A DNA stretch of 14,159 nucleotides from Flavobacteriaceae bacterium. GTDB taxonomy: Bacteria; Bacteroidota; Bacteroidia; Flavobacteriales; Flavobacteriaceae. Made by a program: the position numbers and the translations under genes. The notes under the pieces were generated by a model, which did no database searches, was not told where the DNA came from, and saw nothing but the letters and a program-made list of their open reading frames with translations. Position 1 is the stretch's first letter. Every line of letters starts with the position of its first letter. Shown in pieces: positions 1-6,089 of the stretch. The stretch lies in contig CP070731.1 of assembly GCA_020347545.1 (NCBI GenBank), positions 1,972,860 through 1,987,018 on the forward strand, written 5' to 3'.

Positions 1-608
1 ACTTTGAAAAAAAACTCAGTTTCAACAGATAGGGAATAGTCTGCTTTTCTTTTTAGCCTCAAAACCCCTGAATCAACTTTTGGCGGAGGATTGAATACAG
101 AAGGAGGGACCGTAAACAAATATTCTGCCTCATAGAAAGCCTGTGTTAGCACTGAAAGAATTCCGTAAATTTTACTGCCTGGGTCGGCTGTGATTCGCAG
201 AGCCACTTCCTTTTGAAACATACCTGTGAATTCGGGTATCTGATCTCTTAACTCAATGGCTTTAAAGACAATCTGAGAAGATATGTTGTAGGGGAAATTT
301 CCTGTGATTGCCAAAGGTTTGTCACCAAAATATTTTCCAAGATCCATTTTTAAAAAATCTCCTTCAATGATCCTTCCCGATAAATGTGCATAGTGCTTTT
401 TTAAATAGGCAATGGATTCAGAATCTATTTCTATTACCCAGATATTTTTATCCTTTTTTAGAAGATATTTGGTCAGCACTCCCATGCCGGGGCCGATTTC
501 AAGAATGTTGTTATAGCCATCAAGTGTAAGGGTATCGGCTATGAGAGAGGCGATGGATTCATCCTTAAGGAAATGTTGGCCTAGATGTTTTTTTGCTCTT
601 ACACTCAT
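1..608 (-). CDS. rsmA: 16S rRNA dimethyladenosine transferase RsmA/KsgA, C-terminus cut by window edge
   Basis: This cytoplasmic enzyme uses S-adenosylmethionine to dimethylate two adjacent adenines in the 3'-terminal hairpin of 16S rRNA during small-subunit assembly. About 202 residues are visible. The N-terminus has GQHFLKD (10-16), the SAM-binding loop LEIGPGMG (36-43), an acidic residue ending the second strand (VIEID, 58-62), and the catalytic motif NFPYNIS (104-110), a variant of the NLPYNIS seen in many homologues. The later VPPSVFNPPPKVDSGVLRL segment (167-185) is characteristic of the family. Homologues are about 260-270 aa, so roughly 60 residues lie beyond position 1. The ATG at 608-606 gives the usual N-terminus. 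It lies 12 bp after the DUF4286 gene on the same strand, which suggests cotranscription. Identification is secure from motifs; the partial state is a window effect, not a broken gene. Confidence 0.95.
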   Translation of the reverse strand, partial: MSVRAKKHLGQHFLKDESIASLIADTLTLDGYNNILEIGPGMGVLTKYLLKKDKNIWVIEIDSESIAYLKKHYAHLSGRIIEGDFLKMDLGKYFGDKPLAITGNFPYNISSQIVFKAIELRDQIPEFTGMFQKEVALRITADPGSKIYGILSVLTQAFYEAEYLFTVPPSVFNPPPKVDSGVLRLKRKADYSLSVETEFFFK

Positions 609-620
609 GTTTAATACAAA

Positions 621-938
621 TTAGTTGGTAAATTCCCTGACAATCTTTAATTCGGTTCGGAACGCACCAAATTTATCGGGAAATTTTTTATTAATTTCGT
701 TTCGAAGCCGAGGGGCGTCTTGTTCGTAGTATTCCATTAATAAATCACTAGATTCACAGGTGTATTGAACGGAATAGGTGATCCCACCCATTTCCTCGTC
801 AACCAGCACCTGGCTCAATAAGGCTTTTATAAATTTTCCAGTGGACAGAACTTCAGGAATATGAATATCACTCATCCATTGCATCCATTCATCATGAATG
901 CTTTCGTCAACATTTATGGTAACGTTATAAATATACAT
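621..938 (-). CDS. DUF4286 family protein
   Basis: A 105-aa soluble protein with no signal peptide or membrane segment. The opening MYIYNVTINVDESIHDEW, followed by a HIPEVL segment and a C-terminal LRNEINKKFPDKFGAFRTEL stretch, matches my recollection of the DUF4286 family, small Bacteroidota proteins of about 100 aa. The alternating strands and helices would fit a ferredoxin-like fold similar to dimeric alpha-beta barrel proteins, but that is inference. No biochemical function is known to me. It is 12 bp upstream of rsmA on the same strand, so the two are probably cotranscribed. The 85-bp gap before it contains TTCTTTTG (minus strand, 988-981), one base off the TAnnTTTG element, with no convincing -33 partner. 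Confidence 0.85.
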   Translation of the reverse strand: MYIYNVTINVDESIHDEWMQWMSDIHIPEVLSTGKFIKALLSQVLVDEEMGGITYSVQYTCESSDLLMEYYEQDAPRLRNEINKKFPDKFGAFRTELKIVREFTN

Positions 939-1023
939 GTCAATTTTAGGTTTTAAGGTATCATTAATAATTTATCTCCACAAAAGAATTTAATCACCGG
1001 AAAATAGAAAATTGACCAGGTCT

Positions 1024-2817
1024 TCAGATATTATCTCCTCTTAGTTGCCTGAAGGCGGCCCTGGCATCAACCAGATAAATACTGGAAGGAAATTCAAAAA
1101 TTATGCGCTCAAACATTTCTTTTGCTTTTTCATTATTTTTCAATTGATCCCGATACAAGATTCCAAGTTTATAGAGGCAATCATCTGTTAAAAGGCTTTC
1201 AGGGTGAAAGTCAAGTAAGGAAATTAGATTTTTTTCTGCCTCCTGGTATTCTTTCAAGGCTTCAAAATAGATGGCCTGTTCATAAAGTGCATCATCTTCA
1301 ATTTGCCGTCCCTTATATTCCGTCAGAACGATGTTCAACGTATCGACAGCTTGTCTGTATTTTTGCTGAAAACCCAGTAGTTCAGCCTTGGCAAAAAGTT
1401 TTAACCCGTCATTCAGGCTGTCTTTATCAATATTATTGCTAATCTTAAGGCTGAGTTCGAGAGCATCATTTGCGATAAGTTGAGAGGTAGATGACTTAAG
1501 CACTTTAAGTTGGTTCTGCGCCCATTGAAAATCTCCTTTGAAATAGGAGGTACGAGCAACTTTAAAACGAGCTTCCTGGGCCAATTCACTGTTTTTTAAA
1601 TCATATTGAATCTGAGTATACAAAATTAATGCCTGGTTAAACTGATCATTGAATACCATGATATCGGCAATTTTCATTTGAATTATACCTTTGTTGAAAG
1701 GAGATTCAAGAGAAATAACAACGCTTTCCAAATGTTCTATTGCTTTTTCCGCCTTCCCAAGGTCAAATGTTAAGAAATCAGCATAAGACAAATGTAACTC
1801 TAAAGTTTCCGAATAAATACTGTATTTTTTGAGTAACTCCTCAAATTTCGCTTCGATTAAAATTTTCTCATTCTTCTTTTCCAGATTCAAATTTTCAATC
1901 TTCAGAAGGTAGAGTTCAGCCAGCATTACAGGCTGGACATCCAATACATTATTTTCACCGTTTTCAACGAGAAATCGGAAGGCCTCCCTCGAAGTATCAA
2001 AGTCTTCTGACTCAAATGACAGATACCCTATTTCAGCCACGCGGCTCAAATTTCCCGGGTTGCGTCTGTACAAAGACTTTTCCTGAACCAGTGCTTTTTT
2101 GTAATCCTCCTGTTGCATGAACAGCCAGCTCAACAAGATATTCCATGCATCTTTAGGATTCGATTGAGCCCTCTTAAGAAGAAGGTTCCTGAAAAGAATA
2201 TTGTTGGGATCTGTATTGTCGTTTGTAATAAAATTGGCGCTGTATCTTTGAACTGTGGAGAAATAGTTTTCATTTTTATCGATGAGATCAAGGAATAAGC
2301 TGAACATTTTTTCCAAATCCCCTTTTTCTCCATAAATTTTGGCCTCACTTATTTCAGTATTTAGTTTCGGATTGAGTTCTTTGGCCACCGCATAAGTCTC
2401 AAGGGCTTCATCCAATAAGTGATTTTGGCTAAATGACCTTCCTATCATAAAGGCGTAATTCGGGTTCATTCTAACTATTTCAATGGCCCTGTCATAATAT
2501 TCAGCTGCTTTATCCACCTCTTCCATTAGTTGATGATTATAACCGAGCTCTACATACAGATATACCTGTTCGGGAAATCTGATCAACTGATCCTGAATCA
2601 GGGCCTGGGCCTCAGAAAAAGATTCGATCTGCTGATAACAAGTCAATAAATTCTTGAAATAGTCCTGCCTTATAGGATTTGTCTCTAAAAGTGGTTTGTA
2701 CAATAAAATCGCTTTTTCATATTCTCCTTTTCTGTAATAAGAATTTGCCAGCTCAGCACTCTGTGCACTGGATTGGAGGGTGAGAAACAGTAATATGACA
2801 ACAAAAATACCTTTCAT
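1024..2817 (-). CDS. Exported tetratricopeptide repeat (TPR) protein
   Basis: A 597-aa protein with a cleavable signal peptide (hydrophobic residues 4-14, probable cleavage after SSA at residue 18), so it is probably periplasmic. There is no lipobox. The mature chain is helical and carries several recognisable TPRs. One set is near residues 20-160 (SYYRKGEYEKAILLYKPLLE, then YDRAIEIVRMNPNYAFMIGR). Another is near 380-595 (LYTQIQYDLKNSELAQEARF, then AKEMFERIIFEFPSSIYLVD). The C-terminal units resemble the long TPRs of BamD/YbgF-type envelope proteins. TPR proteins act as scaffolds for protein partners; no partner can be read from the sequence. Its stop is 85 bp upstream of the DUF4286 gene, so it may head a TPR-DUF4286-rsmA unit. 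ATG at 2817 is the only start that keeps the signal peptide. The specific role is unknown. Confidence 0.9.
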   Translation of the reverse strand: MKGIFVVILLFLTLQSSAQSAELANSYYRKGEYEKAILLYKPLLETNPIRQDYFKNLLTCYQQIESFSEAQALIQDQLIRFPEQVYLYVELGYNHQLMEEVDKAAEYYDRAIEIVRMNPNYAFMIGRSFSQNHLLDEALETYAVAKELNPKLNTEISEAKIYGEKGDLEKMFSLFLDLIDKNENYFSTVQRYSANFITNDNTDPNNILFRNLLLKRAQSNPKDAWNILLSWLFMQQEDYKKALVQEKSLYRRNPGNLSRVAEIGYLSFESEDFDTSREAFRFLVENGENNVLDVQPVMLAELYLLKIENLNLEKKNEKILIEAKFEELLKKYSIYSETLELHLSYADFLTFDLGKAEKAIEHLESVVISLESPFNKGIIQMKIADIMVFNDQFNQALILYTQIQYDLKNSELAQEARFKVARTSYFKGDFQWAQNQLKVLKSSTSQLIANDALELSLKISNNIDKDSLNDGLKLFAKAELLGFQQKYRQAVDTLNIVLTEYKGRQIEDDALYEQAIYFEALKEYQEAEKNLISLLDFHPESLLTDDCLYKLGILYRDQLKNNEKAKEMFERIIFEFPSSIYLVDARAAFRQLRGDNI

Positions 2818-2875
2818 TACGAATCCATTAATGGTTTACTTTGTTCTTTATCATTATCAGCGATTATTTAATTCG

Positions 2876-2909
2876 CAATTTAAAGTAATATTATTGATGT
2901 TGTGCCAAA
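2876..2909 (-). promoter_or_regulatory. Possible promoter of the TPR gene
   Basis: On the minus strand, TTTG (2909-2906) lies 22 bp before TTAAATTG (2883-2876), an imperfect match to the Bacteroidota TTTG / TAnnTTTG pair. Transcription would begin roughly 50 bp upstream of the TPR start codon. The imperfect -7 element and AT-rich surroundings make a chance match quite possible. Confidence 0.3.
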
Positions 2910-2925
2910 TACTTATGCATTTTTC

Positions 2926-2953
2926 TTGGATATTCTGAATAATGTTAAATTTT
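2926..2953 (+). promoter_or_regulatory. Possible promoter of the 44-aa ORF
   Basis: TTG (2926-2928) is followed after 17 bp by TAAATTTT (2946-2953), which departs from TAnnTTTG only at the last base. This would give a leader of about 80 nt before the ATG at 3039. The surrounding sequence is so AT-rich that the match is only suggestive. Confidence 0.3.
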
Positions 2954-3038
2954 TAATAAAATAATTTCTAAAATGTAACGTTAATTAAAAATAACAGTCT
3001 TAATAGTATAAGTCAACAATAACAAAAATCTTAAAGTT

Positions 3039-3173
3039 ATGAACGAAGTAAAAACATTCTACGAAAGAGCTAAGCAAAGTGCAAAGAACCATATGAAAAA
3101 TGGTCAGATCAACGATTACTTGAATGATTTGTTAATTATGAATCATTACAAGAAGATGATGGATGCCTCTTAG
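3039..3173 (+). CDS. Small hypothetical protein, 44 aa
   Basis: A complete ATG-to-TAG frame of 44 codons. The start is MNEVKTFYERAKQSAKNHMK and the end is YKKMMDAS. It has seven Lys/Arg, five acidic residues and five Met, no Cys, no signal peptide and no hydrophobic segment long enough to span a membrane. It is predicted to be a small, soluble, mostly helical protein. Support for coding comes from its balanced, protein-like composition with heptad-like spacing of aromatic and aliphatic residues, a candidate promoter upstream, and its position filling an otherwise unexplained gap. It converges on serS, with 31 bp between the two stop codons. I do not recognise a named family. The alternative is a noncoding leader or chance frame; comparative data would decide. 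Confidence 0.6.
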   Translation: MNEVKTFYERAKQSAKNHMKNGQINDYLNDLLIMNHYKKMMDAS

Positions 3174-3204
3174 TATGTCAATACGGAATATAGATTATAA
3201 TCGA

Positions 3205-4479
3205 CTAATCAATCACGTCAAATCCTGTATACTTTCTCAAGACTTCAGGGATTACAATACCACTTTCGGTTTGACAATTCTCTAAAAGTCCGGCCAATAC
3301 TCTAGGTAAAGCGAGCGAGCTGCCGTTAAGAGTGTGTGCCAATTGACTTTTCCCATCTTTATTTTTAAAACGCAGTTTTAATCGATTTGCCTGAAAGGTT
3401 TCGAAATTAGACACTGAGCTGATTTCCAGCCATCTGTTCTGAGCAGTCGAAAAAACTTCAAAATCATATGTTAGCGCTGATGTGAATCCCAAATCCCCTC
3501 CACAGAGGCGCAAAATTCGATAAGGCAGCTTTAATTCCTGCAGTATCCCTTTTACATGTTCAACCATTTTATCAAGTGCCTGGTAGGAGTTATCAGGATG
3601 CTCGATTCTTACGATCTCAACTTTATCGAACTGGTGCAGGCGATTCAGGCCTCTTACATGGGCGCCATAAGATCCCGCCTCTCTTCTAAAACATGGTGTA
3701 TAGGCTGTGTTCAGTATCGGAAAATCACTTTCTTTTAACAAAACATCCCTGTAAAGATTTGTTACTGGAACCTCGGCTGTGGGAATCAAATAAAGGTTGT
3801 CGATTCCAACGTGGTACATCTGACCTTCTTTGTCAGGCAGCTGTCCTGTGCCTAAACCAGAAGCTTCATTGATCAATAGCGGAGGCTGTACCTCTGTATA
3901 ACCCGCTTCTGAATTCCTGTCGAGAAAATAAGTGATAAGGGCCCTTTGCAATTTTGCACCCTTTCCTTTGTACACCGGGAATCCTGCTCCGGTTATTTTA
4001 TTACCCAGTTCAAAATCAATGATATCATATTTTTTGCACAGTTCCCAGTGTGGCATTGATCCCGGATGCAATTCAGGGATATTTCCTTCCTCAAAAACCA
4101 CTTCATTATCTTCCTCTGAATTTCCCTTTGGAACAAGATCATTTGGAATATTAGGAATCTGATAAAGCATTTCATTTAACTCGGTTTCGAGGTTCCCCAA
4201 CTGTTCCGAAAGCTCTTTAGACTTATCCTTCAGCTGTCCTGTTTTCTGTTTCGCCAAGTTGGCTTTTTGAACCTCCCCGGATTGAAACAACTTTCCTATT
4301 TCCTTTGATATTTTATTGCTTTCAGCGAGAATGGCATCGAGTTCGGCTTGTGTTGAACGACGTTGCTGGTCAGCATCAATTACAGCTTCAATAAGTGATT
4401 CAGCATCCTTAATGTTTCTGATTCCAAGTCCTTTTATAACCAGATCTCTGTTTTCGCGAATGTAGGGTAATGATAGCAT
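3205..4479 (-). CDS. serS: Serine--tRNA ligase (seryl-tRNA synthetase)
   Basis: A cytoplasmic class II aminoacyl-tRNA synthetase that activates serine with ATP and charges tRNA-Ser (and tRNA-Sec where present). Its 424 aa is a normal bacterial length. Residues about 30-105 form the antiparallel coiled-coil arm that contacts the tRNA long variable arm (rich in Lys, Glu, Gln and Leu). The catalytic core follows: motif 1 region around GAGFPVYKGKGAKLQ (164-178), the serine-binding TAE loop (234-236), motif 2 FRREAGSYG (264-272), and motif 3 NGSSLALPRVLAGLLE (385-400) with its conserved Arg. All expected motifs are present and nothing suggests decay. It is 46 bp downstream of ribF on the same strand, but an exact TAnnTTTG element in that gap suggests its own promoter. 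Confidence 0.98.
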   Translation of the reverse strand: MLSLPYIRENRDLVIKGLGIRNIKDAESLIEAVIDADQQRRSTQAELDAILAESNKISKEIGKLFQSGEVQKANLAKQKTGQLKDKSKELSEQLGNLETELNEMLYQIPNIPNDLVPKGNSEEDNEVVFEEGNIPELHPGSMPHWELCKKYDIIDFELGNKITGAGFPVYKGKGAKLQRALITYFLDRNSEAGYTEVQPPLLINEASGLGTGQLPDKEGQMYHVGIDNLYLIPTAEVPVTNLYRDVLLKESDFPILNTAYTPCFRREAGSYGAHVRGLNRLHQFDKVEIVRIEHPDNSYQALDKMVEHVKGILQELKLPYRILRLCGGDLGFTSALTYDFEVFSTAQNRWLEISSVSNFETFQANRLKLRFKNKDGKSQLAHTLNGSSLALPRVLAGLLENCQTESGIVIPEVLRKYTGFDVID

Positions 4480-4497
4480 ATACTAATTTTTGACGTG

Positions 4498-4505
4498 CAA
4501 AGATA
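4498..4505 (-). promoter_or_regulatory. serS promoter, -7 element
   Basis: The minus strand reads TATCTTTG, an exact fit to the Bacteroidota -7 consensus TAnnTTTG, ending 18 bp before the serS ATG. A TTTA about 16 bp upstream could serve as a weak -33 element. The transcript leader would be only about 12 nt. It lies in the short ribF-serS gap. Confidence 0.6.
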
Positions 4506-4525
4506 AATAATACCTGATGATTAAA

Positions 4526-5467
4526 TTAGTGTTGATCTAATTTACTCAACCAATTTCTGGCCATCATTTCATCTCTGCCGATTTGTTCCTTCAGTTCTTC
4601 TATATTTTCAAACTTTTTTTCATCCCTTAACCTGGTCAATACTTCCAATTGCATGCCACTTCCATAAAGGTCCCCACTAAAGTCAAGCAAATGTACCTCA
4701 ATGGTTTGACCCTTTCCACCAACGGTTGGTCGAAATCCAATATTCATAATACCAAAACAGGATTTATTCCTGAAATTAGCTTTGACAACATAGACACCTT
4801 TTTTCGGGATCAATTTGAAATCTTCCTTGATATTTAAGTTTACGGTAGGAAAATTGATCTTTCTTCCGATGCCTTGGCCCTTTATGACATCTCCGGTGAG
4901 CAGATAATGATATCCGAGGTATTTATTTGCTGTGTCCATATCTCCGTTTTCAATGGCCTTTCTTATTTTGGTGGAGCTAACAGATACACTCTCAATTTCC
5001 TGAGCTGAAATTTTTTCAACGTTAAAGTCATATAATTCCCCAAATTCGATCAATTGTTCAAAGTTGCCTTCTCTGTTTTTACCGAATTGATGATCGTAAC
5101 CAATAACTAATTTTTTTAAATGTAGCTTTAGTACGAGTATGTTTCGCACAAAATCAAGGGCCGAAAGTCTTGAGAATTCTTTGGTGAATGGCTCCACAAT
5201 CAGATCATCAAGGCCAAATTTTTCAAGTAACAGAATTTTTTCATCAAGCGTGGTGAGCATTTTAATATCATTGCTATGATCCAATACGCGTCGTGGATGC
5301 GGATAGAAAGTTAGTATCATGGATCGCTGATGAGGACTGTTTTTTATTTCATTTAATCTTTGGATGATCTTCTGATGCCCAATATGAACACCGTCAAAAG
5401 TACCAATTGTCAAAACAGAAGATTCTTCCTTTGGGTCATATTTTTCAATCGATTGATGAACTCTCAC
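4526..5467 (-). CDS. ribF: Bifunctional riboflavin kinase / FMN adenylyltransferase (FAD synthetase)
   Basis: This cytoplasmic enzyme makes both flavin cofactors: the C-terminal domain phosphorylates riboflavin to FMN and the N-terminal domain adenylates FMN to FAD. At 313 aa it has the usual bacterial length. The nucleotidyltransferase domain shows GTFDGVHIGHQ (22-32, the HxGH-type nucleotide-binding site), FYPHP (54-58), GYDHQFGKNREG (123-134) and the VSSTKIRKAI segment (163-172). The kinase domain shows GRKINFPTVNL (201-211, holding the metal/ATP-binding PTxN residues), GVYVVKA (224-230), NIGFRPTVGG (242-251) and EVHLLDFSGDLYG (257-269, with the conserved Glu region). It begins 11 bp after the stop of the lipoprotein gene, so it is probably cotranscribed with it, and it precedes serS. 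I saw no FMN riboswitch-like leader in the 11-bp gap. Confidence 0.97.
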   Translation of the reverse strand: MRVHQSIEKYDPKEESSVLTIGTFDGVHIGHQKIIQRLNEIKNSPHQRSMILTFYPHPRRVLDHSNDIKMLTTLDEKILLLEKFGLDDLIVEPFTKEFSRLSALDFVRNILVLKLHLKKLVIGYDHQFGKNREGNFEQLIEFGELYDFNVEKISAQEIESVSVSSTKIRKAIENGDMDTANKYLGYHYLLTGDVIKGQGIGRKINFPTVNLNIKEDFKLIPKKGVYVVKANFRNKSCFGIMNIGFRPTVGGKGQTIEVHLLDFSGDLYGSGMQLEVLTRLRDEKKFENIEELKEQIGRDEMMARNWLSKLDQH

Positions 5468-5478
5468 TGTATCTGAAA

Positions 5479-6024
5479 TTAGTATTTGATATTTTCGTCG
5501 ATATGAGTGACGATTTGTGGTACTTTTTTAACATTAAAAGAGGCTCTGAGTTGAAGGTTATTTCCTCGGTTGAAGAGAAAAAGACTTCCCTCATTAACCG
5601 GAAAATATCCCATTGAACCTTTGCAGAAACAAATTCTTCCAAAAATCATTTTTACTTTTTGCAATTCCTTGTCTTTTAAAATTAGCTGCTCACTGTCGGG
5701 ATTAAATTCTATGTAAACGTACTCAGAATAACCGCTGTCCATTAATTCCGGTTCTGGTTTTCTTTTATAATGGTATTTAACCACCATATTGTCACCTGGT
5801 TCAATCGCGGGATATAGTTTACCAATGTCGTCGTATTTAAATTCCAAACTGGAATTTTTCATTATTTCAAAGCTGCAATCTCCATCTTCAGGACAATTGA
5901 TATGAGGGGCACTTACTTCTGAACTCCCTGTTTTTTCAGTATTCTTTATTGAAGAACATGACAACAAAAGGGTCAGGAAAAGACATTGAAAAAACAGTCT
6001 TGATATTGATCCTATTGAATTCAT
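5479..6024 (-). CDS. Putative lipoprotein of unknown function, linked to ribF
   Basis: A 181-aa protein whose N-terminus is a type II (lipoprotein) signal: a hydrophobic run at residues 10-21 followed by the lipobox LLSC with lipidated Cys23. The residues just after Cys23 (SSIKNTEK) lack the acidic cluster reported as a surface-export signal in Bacteroidota lipoproteins, so it probably faces the periplasm (inference). The mature chain has four further cysteines, Cys44 and Cys50 and a CxC pair at Cys132/Cys134 (GRICFCKG), which could form disulfides. The rest is beta-strand-rich, with VVKYHYKRKPEPE (81-93) and YVYIEFNP (102-109). I do not recognise a family. It lies 11 bp upstream of ribF and is divergent from the first metalloprotease, 65 bp away. 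No clear promoter of its own was found in that gap. Confidence 0.8.
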   Translation of the reverse strand: MNSIGSISRLFFQCLFLTLLLSCSSIKNTEKTGSSEVSAPHINCPEDGDCSFEIMKNSSLEFKYDDIGKLYPAIEPGDNMVVKYHYKRKPEPELMDSGYSEYVYIEFNPDSEQLILKDKELQKVKMIFGRICFCKGSMGYFPVNEGSLFLFNRGNNLQLRASFNVKKVPQIVTHIDENIKY

Positions 6025-6058
6025 CCTATGTGTTTACCGTATACTTGAAAAAAGTTCA

Positions 6059-6066
6059 TAATTTTG
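6059..6066 (+). promoter_or_regulatory. Promoter of first metalloprotease, -7 element
   Basis: TAATTTTG is an exact fit to the Bacteroidota TAnnTTTG element. A TTTA at 6033-6036, 22 bp upstream, is the best -33 candidate; a TTG at 6045-6047 is too close. Transcription would start near 6072, giving an 18-nt or so leader before the ATG at 6090. This element decides against the longer N-terminal extension of the reading frame. Confidence 0.65.
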
Positions 6067-6089
6067 TTTTTGTTCGTAAAAACCTAAGA

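Larger units (their letters stand above)
2818..3038. other. Divergent AT-rich intergenic region
   Basis: This 221-bp gap lies between the minus-strand TPR gene and the plus-strand 44-aa ORF. It is very AT-rich and contains candidate promoters in both directions. I see no tRNA, strong hairpin, tandem repeat or longer ORF in it. Confidence 0.6.

Noticed and set aside
1122..1442. 106-codon plus-strand frame antisense to the TPR gene
   Set aside because: The opposite strand encodes repeated TPR units in a long continuous frame; this one has no start context or domain support.
3193..3202. Perfect 10-bp palindrome GATTATAATC between the convergent stops of the small ORF and serS
   Set aside because: It has no loop and only AT-rich pairing, so it is a poor terminator; a 10-bp palindrome is expected by chance in AT-rich DNA.
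5949..6089. 47-residue N-terminal extension of the first metalloprotease frame
   Set aside because: It overlaps the start of the divergent lipoprotein gene and the promoter at 6059-6066, and would bury a good signal peptide that begins at the ATG at 6090.
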